Source: LMUY01 sp965199555 (lineage in GTDB: Bacteria > Pseudomonadota > Alphaproteobacteria > Acetobacterales > Acetobacteraceae). Taken from it: a DNA stretch of 64,000 nucleotides. Position 1 is the stretch's first letter; each line of letters begins with the position of its first letter. Under the pieces are notes generated by a model. It was given only the letters and a program-made list of their open reading frames with translations. It ran no database searches and was not told the DNA's origin. The stretch is from positions 186,001 through 250,000 of the forward strand of contig CBDASJ010000008.1 of assembly GCA_965199555.1 (NCBI GenBank), given 5' to 3'. This document shows, piece after piece, positions 1 to 8,141 of this stretch. The translations under genes and the position numbers were made by a program.

Positions 1-655
1 CATCACCGCCACCCACATGCTGGAACACATCCATCCGCGCACCCTGGTGGTGAACGACCCGGCGAGCGTCCGCGATGCGCCGGAAAAGCTGCTGGTCACG
101 CATTTTCCGGAACTGATGCCGCCGACCCTGATAACCTGGGACAGCGAGGCCATCCGCAGCTTCCGCGCCGAGCATCGCGACATCATCGTCAAGCCACTGT
201 TCGGCAATGGCGGCGCCGGCGTATTCCGCATCCGGGAGGATGACGAGAACCTCGCCTCCCTGCTGGAGATGCATTGGGCCCGCTCACGCGAGCCGCTGAT
301 GATCCAGCGCTACGAACCGGCGGTCCGGCTCGGCGACAAGCGGGTCATCCTGGTGGATGGCGAGCCCTTGGGGGCCATCAACCGCGTGCCGGCCCAGGGC
401 GAGGCGCGCTCCAACATGCATGTCGGCGGGCGGCCGGAAGCCGTGGCGCTGAGTGCCCGCGACCGTGAAATCTGCGCCAAGATCGGCCCCATGCTGCGCG
501 AGCGCGGGCTGTTGTTCGTCGGGATCGACGTCATCGGCGACTGGCTGACGGAGATCAACGTCACCTCGCCCACCGGCTTGCAGGAGATCGTCCGGTTCGG
601 CGGCCCGGACCTGTCAGGCGCGGTGTGGGACAAGATCGAGGCGAAGCGGAGCTAG
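1..655 (+). CDS. gshB: Glutathione synthetase, C-terminal part (cut by window start)
   Basis: ATP-grasp ligase that joins gamma-glutamylcysteine and glycine to make glutathione in the cytosol. The reading frame is open from base 2, so the N-terminal substrate-binding part lies outside the window; about 217 residues remain. Visible family landmarks are the NDPASVRDAPEKLLVTHFPE segment, IVKPLFGNGGAGVFRI (ATP-grasp lid with glycine-rich loop), VDGEPLGAINRVP, and the C-terminal GIDVIGDWLTEINVTSPTG metal-binding stretch with E and N. The final TAG overlaps the 3' end of the converging XRE regulator by 4 bases. The ATP-grasp core looks intact, so the protein is probably functional. Confidence 0.93.
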   Translation, partial: ITATHMLEHIHPRTLVVNDPASVRDAPEKLLVTHFPELMPPTLITWDSEAIRSFRAEHRDIIVKPLFGNGGAGVFRIREDDENLASLLEMHWARSREPLMIQRYEPAVRLGDKRVILVDGEPLGAINRVPAQGEARSNMHVGGRPEAVALSARDREICAKIGPMLRERGLLFVGIDVIGDWLTEINVTSPTGLQEIVRFGGPDLSGAVWDKIEAKRS

Positions 656-1089
656 TCCTCAGGGCCCATCGACTTGATCAGGTCCAGCATCCGCTTGCGG
701 ACGTTCGGGTCGGTGATGCGGTAGTACGCCCGCACGAGTTCCAAGGTTTCCCGCTTGGCAAGCGCATCGTTGCTGCCAAACCCGTCCTGCTGCTCCGCAA
801 AACCGTACACCTGCGGCTGCGGGCTGGATGGCATGATCCCGGCCAACGATTCCGGCATGTTATCGTAAAAGAAGCTAATCGGCACGTCCAGGATGCGCGA
901 CAGGTCGAACAACCGCGACGCACCGACTCGGTTGGCACCGCGCTCGTATTTCTGCACCTGCTGAAAGGTCAGGCCCAGCGCGTCCCCCAGACGTTCCTGC
1001 GACATGCCCATGATCGTGCGGCGAAGCCTGATGCGCGCGCCAACATGCACATCAACTGGGCTGGCACGATTGTCGCCCTGATCCGCCAT
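652..1089 (-). CDS. XRE-family helix-turn-helix regulator
   Basis: A 145-residue cytosolic DNA-binding protein. Residues about 15-70 form a Cro/CI-type HTH (GARIRLRRTIMGMSQERLGD, then LTFQQVQKYERGANRVGASR). The C-terminal part, with LVRAYYRITDPNVRKRMLDL, is typical of the alphaproteobacterial HTH protein usually found next to lnt and metK. The start is placed at the ATG giving MADQGDN; the longer frame upstream adds a basic stretch that is not family-like. It is separated from lnt by about 130 bases on the same strand and probably has its own promoter. Targets are unknown. Confidence 0.85.
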   Translation of the reverse strand: MADQGDNRASPVDVHVGARIRLRRTIMGMSQERLGDALGLTFQQVQKYERGANRVGASRLFDLSRILDVPISFFYDNMPESLAGIMPSSPQPQVYGFAEQQDGFGSNDALAKRETLELVRAYYRITDPNVRKRMLDLIKSMGPED

Positions 1090-1154
1090 GAAGCCACCTG
1101 CCTTTTTTCGCCGAAGCCGACCGGTTGGCGGCAAGTTCCTGACGCGTAAAGAGG

Positions 1155-1183
1155 TGGTTAAAGCCACAACCGCGAATTGTCAA
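1155..1183 (-). promoter_or_regulatory. Possible promoter of the XRE regulator
   Basis: On the minus strand a perfect TTGACA (1183-1178) sits 17 bases upstream of TAACCA, which is a poor -10 match, and about 65 bases before the XRE ATG. The surrounding bases are clearly richer in A/T than the coding DNA. This is inferred from sequence only. Confidence 0.3.
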
Positions 1184-1219
1184 CATTTTCATAAACCTTG
1201 TTTGGACGCTGACCGGTTC

Positions 1220-2776
1220 CTAGCGATTTTGGTTGGAAAATCGGACTTGGTCTCGTTTTTTGTTCACCCCAAGCCCGGCACCGCAGGCAATCAGCGCCAG
1301 AATCAGGGGTATGCTAAGCCCCAACCGTGAAAAAGGTGTCGGACCTCGCTGCCCGGGTAAGGACACCACGATCTCGTTTGCTACCCTGGGTTGCAGTCGG
1401 GCGATCTCTCGGCCCGCGGCGTCGAAGGCGCCGGTGATGCCGGTGTTGGCCGCCCGCATGATCGGCAGGCCTTCTTCGACCGCCCGCAAGCGCACGGCCT
1501 GGAAGTGCTGGCGCGGCCCCGTGGAGTTGCCGAACCAGGCATCGTTGGTGATGTTGACCAGCCAATCCGGCCGATTCTTTTCGTCGACTAGTTCGCCGGG
1601 ATAGATGGCCTCGTAGCAGATCAGGCCACCGAACGGCGGCAGAGTGGGCACGTGCAAGGTTTTCGGCCCGCTGCCGAAGGCAAGGTGCCCCGGGACGATC
1701 TGCACGGCGAAGGGCACCCAGCTCGGCGGGTATTCCCCGAACGGCACCAAATGCCATTTGTCGTAGGTGCCGGCGATCGTGTCCGGGCCGGTCAGCACGA
1801 ACATGGTGTTGTACGGCTCCCCCGCCGCGTCCACCCGGATGCTGCCGGCCAGCACCGCGGTGGCCGGGATCGCTGCCTGCCACACGGCCTCACGCGCCGC
1901 CCGGTCGCGGCCGAGCAGATACGGGCTGGCGGTTTCCGGCCACACGACGACGACGGGCTGGTCCGGCATGCGACGCCGGGCCTCCGCGACGCCGCGTCGG
2001 GTCAGGTCCAGATAGCGTTCGAACACGGTCGCGGCGATCGTGCGGTCCCACTTGTCATCCTGGGGAACGTTGCCTTGCACAAGCACGATGCTCACGCCCG
2101 GGGCGGCGGGCACCGGCTGGTCCAGGCGATACACCCCGAACACCACCCAGCCCGCCAGGACGAGCCCTGCCCCGGCCAGCCATCGCCGCCCGAGCGCCGG
2201 GCTTGCCGCCAACAACACCGTCAGCAGCGTCATGCCGGGAACGCCGATCCACGCGGCTGGCTGAATCAGCACGTCGCCGACATGGCCGGGGACCGTCCAA
2301 ACGCTGCCCCAGGGATTCCACGGAAAGCCTGTCCCGATGAACTGACGCGCCAAATCCGCCAGCGTCCACAGGCCGCCGAACAGCATCACCCGGTGCCAGC
2401 CCGCCGGCGCCATTCGGCAGCCGGCGCAGGCCACGGCGATGAACAGGGCCATCAGGGCGGACAGCGCCGGCACGGCCATCGGCACCAGCCACCAGTAGCG
2501 CGCCGACTCGATCAGGATCGCCTCGGTGATCCAGTACAGCCCGAGAATGTGGTGGCACAGGCCGAAGAAGAAGCCGCGCCGCAATGCGCCCGGCCAGCCC
2601 TTCGCCCCGTCGATCAGCGCCAGCAAGCCGGGGACGGATACTAGCAGCACAGGGATCGCGTAGACCGGCGGCAGGGCGGCGGCGGACAAGACGCCTAGGC
2701 CGGCAGACGCCAGGTCGGCCCGCCACCCGGCCAGGCCGGACAGCCGCGCGATGAACCAGTTCGGCCAGCGGAACAT
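1220..2776 (-). CDS. lnt: Apolipoprotein N-acyltransferase
   Basis: Inner-membrane enzyme that adds the third acyl chain to the N-terminal cysteine of lipoproteins, using phospholipid as donor. The 518-residue product has several membrane segments in its first 230 residues, followed by a periplasmic nitrilase-like domain. The catalytic Glu lies in VVVVWPETASPYLL, the Lys in YDKWHLVPFGEYPP and the Cys in GGLICYEAIYPGE. The start is the ATG that overlaps the stop of the upstream dehydrogenase (TGATG), giving MFRWPNWF; the longer open frame upstream is antisense shadow. In many relatives lnt follows corC directly. Here it follows a dehydrogenase and olsB instead. Confidence 0.95.
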   Translation of the reverse strand: MFRWPNWFIARLSGLAGWRADLASAGLGVLSAAALPPVYAIPVLLVSVPGLLALIDGAKGWPGALRRGFFFGLCHHILGLYWITEAILIESARYWWLVPMAVPALSALMALFIAVACAGCRMAPAGWHRVMLFGGLWTLADLARQFIGTGFPWNPWGSVWTVPGHVGDVLIQPAAWIGVPGMTLLTVLLAASPALGRRWLAGAGLVLAGWVVFGVYRLDQPVPAAPGVSIVLVQGNVPQDDKWDRTIAATVFERYLDLTRRGVAEARRRMPDQPVVVVWPETASPYLLGRDRAAREAVWQAAIPATAVLAGSIRVDAAGEPYNTMFVLTGPDTIAGTYDKWHLVPFGEYPPSWVPFAVQIVPGHLAFGSGPKTLHVPTLPPFGGLICYEAIYPGELVDEKNRPDWLVNITNDAWFGNSTGPRQHFQAVRLRAVEEGLPIMRAANTGITGAFDAAGREIARLQPRVANEIVVSLPGQRGPTPFSRLGLSIPLILALIACGAGLGVNKKRDQVRFSNQNR

Positions 2777-3708
2777 CAGACTTGCACGGTTCGCCCGGCC
2801 GGGATCGGCGCGCCGGTCAGCGCCGCGGCGATGCACTCGGCCGCCATCACCCCCATCGCCACCAACGACCGCGGCGTGGTCCCCGCCATGTGCGCCGTCA
2901 CGATCGTGCGGGGATGATGGCGGAGCGGGTGGTCGGCCGGGGGCGGCTCCGTTTCGAACACGTCCAGCGCCGCGCCCGCGATGTGCCTGCTTTCCAGCGC
3001 CGCCAGCAGGGCCGCCTCGTCCACCAGCCCGCCCCGCGCCGTGTTCACCACGAACGACCCCGCCGGCATGGCGGCGAGCGCGGCGCGGTCGAGCAGATGG
3101 TGCGTGGCCGGCGAGTACGGGCAATGCAGGGACACCACGTCCGACCGGGGCAGCAACTCGGCCAGGGACAGTCCGCCTCCCGGCCCACAGGCCGCCACCT
3201 CCATGCCGAACACCCCGGCAAGTCGGGCGACGGCGCGGCCGATCGCGCCGAACCCGACCAGGCCGAGCCGCATCCCCACGATGTCGCGCACCGGGGGTGC
3301 CGCGTCCCGCCAGCCGCCCGCCGCCAGCACGGCGCCGGTGGGGCGCAACTGCTTGGCCAGGGCGAGGATCATGGCCATCGTGTGCTCCGCCACCGCCGGG
3401 GTGTTGGAGCCGGGGGCACGGGTGACCACGATGCCGCGCGCCGCCGCCGCCGCGAGGTCCACGTCATCCACGCCCACGCCGTGCCGCGCCACGATCCGCA
3501 AACGGGGCGACGCGTCCATCGCCACGGCGAGCACCGGCCCTTGGCGGGACAGCACCGCGTCCGCCGCCGACGCACGCACGCGATCCGCCACCGCGTCGGC
3601 GCTGGGATAGGCCGGCATGTAATGGATTGCGCAGCCCGCCCGTTCCAGCACGGCGACGGCCGCCCCGGCCAGCCGGGGCGCCGTCATGACGACGTTGAAG
3701 CGGGGCAT
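2776..3708 (-). CDS. NAD-dependent D-2-hydroxyacid dehydrogenase
   Basis: A 310-residue member of the D-isomer-specific 2-hydroxyacid dehydrogenase family (SerA/GyaR-like), without the C-terminal ACT domain of full-length SerA. The nucleotide-binding loop is LGLVGFGAIGRAVARLAG. The catalytic Arg is in VVNTARGGLVDE, the Glu in DVFETEPP and the His in IVTAHMAGTTPRS. It overlaps olsB upstream and lnt downstream by one base each (TGATG), so it is translationally coupled in a fur-olsB-dehydrogenase-lnt unit. The substrate is not evident. Phosphoglycerate, glyoxylate/hydroxypyruvate and other 2-ketoacids are all possible. Confidence 0.85.
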   Translation of the reverse strand: MPRFNVVMTAPRLAGAAVAVLERAGCAIHYMPAYPSADAVADRVRASAADAVLSRQGPVLAVAMDASPRLRIVARHGVGVDDVDLAAAAARGIVVTRAPGSNTPAVAEHTMAMILALAKQLRPTGAVLAAGGWRDAAPPVRDIVGMRLGLVGFGAIGRAVARLAGVFGMEVAACGPGGGLSLAELLPRSDVVSLHCPYSPATHHLLDRAALAAMPAGSFVVNTARGGLVDEAALLAALESRHIAGAALDVFETEPPPADHPLRHHPRTIVTAHMAGTTPRSLVAMGVMAAECIAAALTGAPIPAGRTVQV

Positions 3709-4544
3709 CAGGTCGTGCGCTTGTAGTGGTCGATGTATTTTCCGGTGACCAGATCGGTCTTCACCACGATGGCGATGTCGGTGGTGTTGAACTGGTCGTC
3801 GATAACCGCGCCGTCACCCACCATGCCGCCCAGCCGCAAATAGCCCTTCACCAAAGGCGGCAGCGTGGTCAGCACGCGCCGCCCATCCACCTGCTCGGGC
3901 GGCAGCCTGCGCATGTCCACGTAGCGGCTTTCAACCGCGCGGGGCCGCAGTGCCGGCGGCGCCAGGTGGTTGTGATACAGGTACGTCAACTCCGCCGCGA
4001 TCGCGTCAGGGTCGGTGCCGCCGAGGCTGGCGCACCCGAACATCAGGTCGACCTCGTTGGTGAAGATGTAGGCGGCGATGCCGCGCCACAGCAATTGCAT
4101 CACGGCCCGGCCGCGGTAGCGCACGTCCACGCAGGACCGCCCCAGCTCCAGCACCCGGCCGGGAAAGCTCAGCAGCGGCGCGATGTCATACTCCGCGGCG
4201 GAATAGAAGCGGCCGACGATGGCCGCACCTTCGCGTTGCATCATTCGGTATGTGCCGACCACGCCCTCCGGGCCGTCGCTCACGGCATGGTCGATGACGA
4301 CCAGGTGGTCCGCCACCGCGTCGAACGCGTCCACGTCACGGCGCGACGCCGCGGCGGCCGCATCCGGCTCGGCGCCCATCTCGTCGTAGAACACCCGGAA
4401 GCGCAGCGCCTGCACCGCGTCCAGTTCATCGGGCGTGGTCGCGATGCGCAGGCCCAGAGGGCCGGCGCGAAGCTCACCGAAGCTCGACCGGTCCGACGTG
4501 CGAAGCCCCGGAACCTGCACGACGGCGGGCCGGTCCAGCCTCAC
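3708..4544 (-). CDS. olsB: GNAT-type acyltransferase, OlsB-like (ornithine lipid synthesis)
   Basis: A 278-residue protein of the OlsB/hemolysin-like N-acyltransferase family, which transfers a 3-hydroxyacyl group from acyl-ACP to ornithine at the cytoplasmic face of the membrane. Family landmarks are LRFRVFYDEMGAEPD, VVGTYRMMQREGA, ELGRSCVDVRYRGRAVMQLLWRGI, DLMFGCASLGGTDP and LPPLVKGYLRLGGMVGDGAVID. The start overlaps the fur stop by 4 bases (ATGA). The N-acyltransferase family assignment is strong; ornithine as the substrate is inferred from the family. No olsA partner is adjacent, although the PlsC-type protein at about 12.0-13.0 kb could fill that role. Confidence 0.8.
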   Translation of the reverse strand: MRLDRPAVVQVPGLRTSDRSSFGELRAGPLGLRIATTPDELDAVQALRFRVFYDEMGAEPDAAAAASRRDVDAFDAVADHLVVIDHAVSDGPEGVVGTYRMMQREGAAIVGRFYSAAEYDIAPLLSFPGRVLELGRSCVDVRYRGRAVMQLLWRGIAAYIFTNEVDLMFGCASLGGTDPDAIAAELTYLYHNHLAPPALRPRAVESRYVDMRRLPPEQVDGRRVLTTLPPLVKGYLRLGGMVGDGAVIDDQFNTTDIAIVVKTDLVTGKYIDHYKRTT

Positions 4545-5059
4545 CGCTGAACCCGAGGCTCGGCCGGGGCCGGACTGCCCGGCTCGATGCCCGCGCGCTT
4601 GCCGGACCGGAGTTCAACCGCAACGGGTTCCCGCTTGGCGGCACGCTTGCTGCCGAACAGCTCCAGCCGGTGCGACACGAGGTCGAAGCCCAGACGCGCG
4701 GCGATGGTCTGCATCAGCCGCTCGTGCTCGGGGTCCTCGAACTCGATCACCTTACCGGTGTCGACGTCGATCAGATGGTAATGGCGGCCGTGCGCCGTCG
4801 GCTCGTAGCGGGCGCGGTTGCCGCCGAAATCCCGCCGGGCCAGGATGCCCTTCTCTTCCAACAGCCGCACGGTGCGATACACGGTGGCGATCGAGATCCG
4901 CTCGTCCAACGCCGCCGCGCGGCGATACAACTCCTCAACGTCAGGATGGTCCTCGGCGTCCGACAGCACGCGTGCGATGACGCGGCGCTGCCCGGTCATC
5001 TTCAATCCCCGTTCAACACACAAGCGCTCGATGCGCGATTCCATCGGTTCCCTGGCCAC
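4541..5059 (-). CDS. fur: Fur-family metal-responsive regulator
   Basis: A 172-residue repressor with an N-terminal winged helix (GLKMTGQRRVIARVLSDAED, ISIATVYRTVRLLEEKGI) and a metal-sensing dimerization domain (RYEPTAHGRHYHLIDVDTGK, VIEFEDPEHERL). The CxxC pairs that bind structural zinc in enterobacterial Fur are absent, as is usual for alphaproteobacterial Fur/Mur/Irr proteins, so iron versus manganese versus heme sensing cannot be decided here. The start ATG gives MAREPMESRIERL. It heads a coupled unit with olsB, the hydroxyacid dehydrogenase and lnt. Confidence 0.88.
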   Translation of the reverse strand: MAREPMESRIERLCVERGLKMTGQRRVIARVLSDAEDHPDVEELYRRAAALDERISIATVYRTVRLLEEKGILARRDFGGNRARYEPTAHGRHYHLIDVDTGKVIEFEDPEHERLMQTIAARLGFDLVSHRLELFGSKRAAKREPVAVELRSGKRAGIEPGSPAPAEPRVQR

Positions 5060-5093
5060 GGCTGTTCCTACGGCGTAGCCGATCCCGAGGCGG

Positions 5094-5110
5094 GCTGTCC
5101 ACCTGACAGC
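5094..5110 (-). terminator. Hairpin downstream of mucR
   Basis: Inverted repeat GCTGTC-CACCT-GACAGC lies in the 76-base gap between the mucR stop and the fur start on the same strand. There is no T-run, so it could be a weak or factor-assisted terminator or a regulatory site. Confidence 0.35.
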
Positions 5111-5135
5111 ACGCCCGGGCGCTTGCCCCCGAACG

Positions 5136-5555
5136 CTAGGATGCGGCGCGGCTGCCGGTGCCGAGGCCGATCTTCTTCGCCAGCGACGAGCGGTGCAGCG
5201 CGTAATTCGGTGCCACCATCGGGTAGTCGGCGCCCAGGCCCCAACGGTCGCGATACTGCTCCGGCGTCATGTTGTAGGAGCTCATGAGGTGCCGCTTCAG
5301 CATCTTGAGCTTCTTGCCGTCTTCCAGGCAGATGATGAAATCCGGGAACACCGACTTCTTGACGGGCACGGCGGGCTGCGGCCGCTCCGGTGCCGGGGCG
5401 GGTGCCGCACCCAGGCCGGACACCGCGCGGTGAACCTCGCGGATCAGGTCCGGCAACGCGTCGGCCGACACCGAATTCGCCTTGACGTGGGCCGAAACGA
5501 TCTGAGCGGTCAGCGCCAACACATCAAGCGCTGGTGTATCGTCCGCCATATTCAC
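5136..5555 (-). CDS. mucR: MucR/Ros-family zinc-finger regulator
   Basis: A 139-residue protein of the MucR/Ros family, a global regulator and chromatin-like silencer in alphaproteobacteria. The family core is nearly complete: FPDFIICLEDGKKLKMLKRH, LMSSYNMTPEQYRDRWGLGA, then DYPMVAPNYALHRSSLAKKIGLG. It holds the zinc-finger Cys/His region in its single-cysteine MucR form. The linker after residue 50 is Ala/Pro-rich. The start may be the first ATG or the third codon (MADDT). It is transcribed divergently from the TusA-like gene across a relatively A/T-rich 91-base gap, the kind of DNA MucR proteins prefer. Confidence 0.9.
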   Translation of the reverse strand: MNMADDTPALDVLALTAQIVSAHVKANSVSADALPDLIREVHRAVSGLGAAPAPAPERPQPAVPVKKSVFPDFIICLEDGKKLKMLKRHLMSSYNMTPEQYRDRWGLGADYPMVAPNYALHRSSLAKKIGLGTGSRAAS

Positions 5556-5646
5556 CTACTCCAAAATCGTAAAGGCGCGCCATATACAGGGCTGGCGACC
5601 GGATTGGCAACGGCGATGCTTGGGGTTGGATGGGGATTATTCAGAC

Positions 5647-5865
5647 ATGGACCTCGACATCAGCCGCGAAGTGTGTCCGATGACGTATGTGCGCACGCGT
5701 TTGGCGCTGGATCGGTTGCAGCCTGGTGACGTGCTGCACGTCACCCTGCGGGGGGAGGAGCCGCTGCGCAACATCCCAAAGACGGCAGCGGAACAAGGCC
5801 ACACCGTCCTGTCGGTGAACCCCGGGGCGGATGGGATCGCGGTGGTGTCGATCCGCCGCGCGTAA
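5647..5865 (+). CDS. TusA-like sulfurtransferase-fold protein
   Basis: A 72-residue single-domain protein of the TusA/SirA fold. The family signature appears as SREVCPMTYVRTRLALDRLQ, followed by PGDVLHVTLRGEEPLRNIPK. The active-site Cys is present in CPMT, where the usual form is CPxP; the second Pro is Thr here. It starts at the ATG giving MDLDISREV, because the longer frame adds residues not found in the family. TusA proteins carry persulfide sulfur for tRNA thiolation, molybdopterin or sulfur metabolism. Its neighbours do not show which role applies. Confidence 0.8.
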   Translation: MDLDISREVCPMTYVRTRLALDRLQPGDVLHVTLRGEEPLRNIPKTAAEQGHTVLSVNPGADGIAVVSIRRA

Positions 5866-5872
5866 GCCGCCG

Positions 5873-6277
5873 CTACCGCCGCAACACCACCGCATCACGC
5901 CCGGCGCCATAATAGCTGCGTCGCCGTCCGCACTCGCTGAACCCGGCGGACCCATACAGGGCGCGGGCCGCCGCGTTGTCGGTGGCGACTTCCAGGAACA
6001 TCGGCAACCCCGCCGTCGCTGCCAGCCCCCCGTCCAGCAATGCCCGGCCGAGGCCGCGACGACGGGCGGCTGGATGGACGGCCAGGCTCAGGATTTCCGC
6101 CTCACCCCCCGCGCTTCGCAGCAGGATGAAGCCGCCTCGTTCATCGACGAAACCGAACACACCCGGCATGGCCAGCAATTCGGCCATGGCGGCATCGTCC
6201 CAGCGCTCGCCGGGCGAGAAGGCAGCGGCGTGGATGGCGGCCAGGGCAGCGGCATGCGCCGGCCCCAGCGGGGTCAA
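5873..6277 (-). CDS. rimI: GNAT acetyltransferase, RimI-type
   Basis: A 134-residue GNAT protein, probably the N-alpha-acetyltransferase that modifies ribosomal protein S18. It shows AHAAALAAIHAAAFSPGERW, the acetyl-CoA loop AVHPAARRRGLGRALL and LEVATDNAAARALYGSAGF, the standard RimI pattern. The start is a TTG whose bases overlap the tsaB stop (TTGA), and the tsaB-rimI pair is a common arrangement. Translational coupling explains the weak start codon. It converges with the TusA-like gene, leaving 7 bases between stops. Confidence 0.87.
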   Translation of the reverse strand: MTPLGPAHAAALAAIHAAAFSPGERWDDAAMAELLAMPGVFGFVDERGGFILLRSAGGEAEILSLAVHPAARRRGLGRALLDGGLAATAGLPMFLEVATDNAAARALYGSAGFSECGRRRSYYGAGRDAVVLRR

Positions 6278-6921
6278 ACCGGCGCCGGGCGCTGGTGCGC
6301 GGCCGGACGGGCTTCCGGCGGCTCGACATAAAGCGGCTGACCCTCGCAGGGGGCCATGTTGCCGGCCAGGCGACGCAGCGCCACGCGCCCGACGGCGACG
6401 GCATCGACGCGACCGTCTCCCACGCAGATGGCATCCCCGCCCGCTTGACGCAGGGCTTCCACAACAGGCGGCGCCGCGTCGCCGAACACGGACACAGGGT
6501 CGGCCGGCCGGGGCAGCGCGTCCATCGTCACCGCCGCCATGCCGTCTCCGATGTCGAGGAAAACCCGGCCTGCGCGGCGGCTATCCAGCGCCACCCATGC
6601 GGCGCGGTCCGCAGGCAGGGAGCCAATTGCGAGGAGCGCTTCCGCCACGGTCACGCCCACCACCGGCACGCCTGCCCCAAGCGCCAGGCCGTGTGCCAAA
6701 GCCAACGCCCCGCGCAAGCCGGTGAAGCTGCCGGGCCCGACCGTCACGGCAACAGCGTCGAAGCTCGCATCCTGGTCCGCCAGCAATCCGTCCACCAGGG
6801 CCGGCAGGCTTACCGTGGCTGTGCGGCTGTCACCGCCATGGCGGATGTCGGAACACATACCGTCCGCCACCAGGGCGACGGAGCACGGGCCAAGTGCCGC
6901 ATCCAACACCAACAAACGCAT
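6274..6921 (-). CDS. tsaB: tRNA t6A synthesis protein TsaB
   Basis: A 215-residue ASKHA-fold protein that partners with TsaD and TsaE to make threonylcarbamoyladenosine-37 in tRNAs. Landmarks are LLVLDAALGPCSVAL at the N-terminus and VAVTVGPGSFTGLRGALALA, the hallmark segment, followed by GVTVAEALL. It lies between a RutE-like reductase and rimI on the same strand; its own stop overlaps the rimI TTG. Confidence 0.93.
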   Translation of the reverse strand: MRLLVLDAALGPCSVALVADGMCSDIRHGGDSRTATVSLPALVDGLLADQDASFDAVAVTVGPGSFTGLRGALALAHGLALGAGVPVVGVTVAEALLAIGSLPADRAAWVALDSRRAGRVFLDIGDGMAAVTMDALPRPADPVSVFGDAAPPVVEALRQAGGDAICVGDGRVDAVAVGRVALRRLAGNMAPCEGQPLYVEPPEARPAAHQRPAPV

Positions 6922-7506
6922 TCAGAGCAGGACGCAAGCCTCGTCGAAGGTCAGCCGCGGGGAGCGTGGGAACACGCCAACCCCGTCGCCATGGCCCAGA
7001 TTGACGAGGAAATTAGCCTTCCACCCGCTGGCGGCGAAGAACGCCTCATCAACCTTCGCCTTGTCGAAGCCGCTCATCGGGCCGGCGTCGAGCCCCACCG
7101 CACGGGCGGCCATGATCAGGTAGGCCCCCTGCAGCGTGCCGTTGCGGAATGCCGTTTCCGTCGCCAGCGCCTCGTTGCCGGCGAACCAGGCGCGGGCATC
7201 GGCATGGGGGAACAACTTCGGCAGTTGCTCATAGAACTGCGGATCATGCGCCACGACGGCGACCACTGGGGCGGTCATAGTCTTGTCAACATTGCCCGCG
7301 GACAGCGCAGGCCGCAGCCGCTCCTTGGCCTCCGCCGTGCGAAGGAACAAGAAGCGGGCCGGCGAGCAGTTGGCGGACGTCGGTCCCATCCGCAACAGGG
7401 CATACATCTCGTGCAATACGTCGTCCGAGACCGGCTCGTCCCGCCAATGATATTGCGAGCGGGCGTCGGTGAAGAGCGCGGCCTGGGCGCCCGGATCGAG
7501 CGCCAT
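6922..7506 (-). CDS. Malonic semialdehyde reductase-like nitroreductase (RutE/HadB type)
   Basis: A 194-residue FMN-dependent nitroreductase-fold protein. The RutE subfamily pattern is clear: FTDARSQYHWRDEPVSDD, MGPTSANCSPARFLFLRTAE, LSAGNVDKTMTAPV and LPKLFPHADARAWFAG. RutE reduces 3-oxopropanoate in pyrimidine-ring breakdown, but related enzymes are encoded in genomes without the rut operon. The start is the ATG giving MALDPGAQ, because the longer frame runs into nfuA. It starts 6 bases after the nfuA stop and ends right before tsaB, so it is probably co-transcribed. Confidence 0.83.
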   Translation of the reverse strand: MALDPGAQAALFTDARSQYHWRDEPVSDDVLHEMYALLRMGPTSANCSPARFLFLRTAEAKERLRPALSAGNVDKTMTAPVVAVVAHDPQFYEQLPKLFPHADARAWFAGNEALATETAFRNGTLQGAYLIMAARAVGLDAGPMSGFDKAKVDEAFFAASGWKANFLVNLGHGDGVGVFPRSPRLTFDEACVLL

Positions 7507-7511
7507 GGCTG

Positions 7512-8069
7512 CTACAAATCCACCTGCTGCACCGCCACGACTTCCGGCACGTAATGGCGCAGCATGTTCTCGATGCCGTGCTTCAGCGTCGCCGAAGATG
7601 ACGGGCAGCCGGAGCACGCGCCCTGCATGTGCAGCAGGACGACACCTTCGCGGTAGCCGCGGAACACGATGTCGCCGCCGTCGCTGGCAACGGCAGGCCG
7701 CACGCGGGTATCCAGCAGTTCCTTGATCTGCTCGACGACCTCGCGATCCTCGGGCGCCACGTCCTCGTCCATCACGTCGCCGGCGCCGTTCATCACCGGA
7801 CGCCCGGCGACGAAATGCTCCATAATCACGCCGAGCACTTCGGGCCGCAGCCCCTGCCAGTCGGCCGCGTCGGATTTGGTGATGGTGACGAAATCGCCGC
7901 CGAGGAATACCCGGGCCACGCCGGACAACTGGAACAGCGCCTGCGCCAGCGGCGAATGGTCGGCGGCCGACGCTGTGGCGAAATCCGCCGTGCCATTGCC
8001 CATGACCTCGCGTCCCGGCAGGAACTTCAGCGTGGCCGGATTTGGCGTGCCCTCGGTTTCGATGAACAT
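7512..8069 (-). CDS. nfuA: NfuA/Nfu-type Fe-S cluster carrier
   Basis: A 185-residue two-domain protein. The N-terminal Nfu_N domain begins MFIETEGTPNPATLKFLPGR. The C-terminal Nfu domain carries the cluster-binding CxxC in GACSGCPSSSATLKHGIEN, preceded by VRPAVASDGGDIVFRGY. This is the alphaproteobacterial/mitochondrial NFU1 form, not the A-type-domain NfuA of E. coli. It delivers 4Fe-4S clusters to apoproteins such as lipoyl synthase and aconitase. Its start is fixed by the family N-terminus. A short perfect palindrome lies just upstream. Confidence 0.93.
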   Translation of the reverse strand: MFIETEGTPNPATLKFLPGREVMGNGTADFATASAADHSPLAQALFQLSGVARVFLGGDFVTITKSDAADWQGLRPEVLGVIMEHFVAGRPVMNGAGDVMDEDVAPEDREVVEQIKELLDTRVRPAVASDGGDIVFRGYREGVVLLHMQGACSGCPSSSATLKHGIENMLRHYVPEVVAVQQVDL

Positions 8070-8087
8070 GTGCGAACCTTCCGAATG

Positions 8088-8102
8088 GGACCGAGTCGGT
8101 CC
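8088..8102. repeat. Short perfect palindrome upstream of nfuA
   Basis: GGACCGA-G-TCGGTCC lies in the corC-nfuA gap, 19 bases before the nfuA start. It may be an operator for nfuA or a weak terminator after corC. There is no T-run. Confidence 0.35.
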
Positions 8103-8141
8103 GAGCCCGTAAAATGGCGCGCGCGGGACGCGAAGCAACCC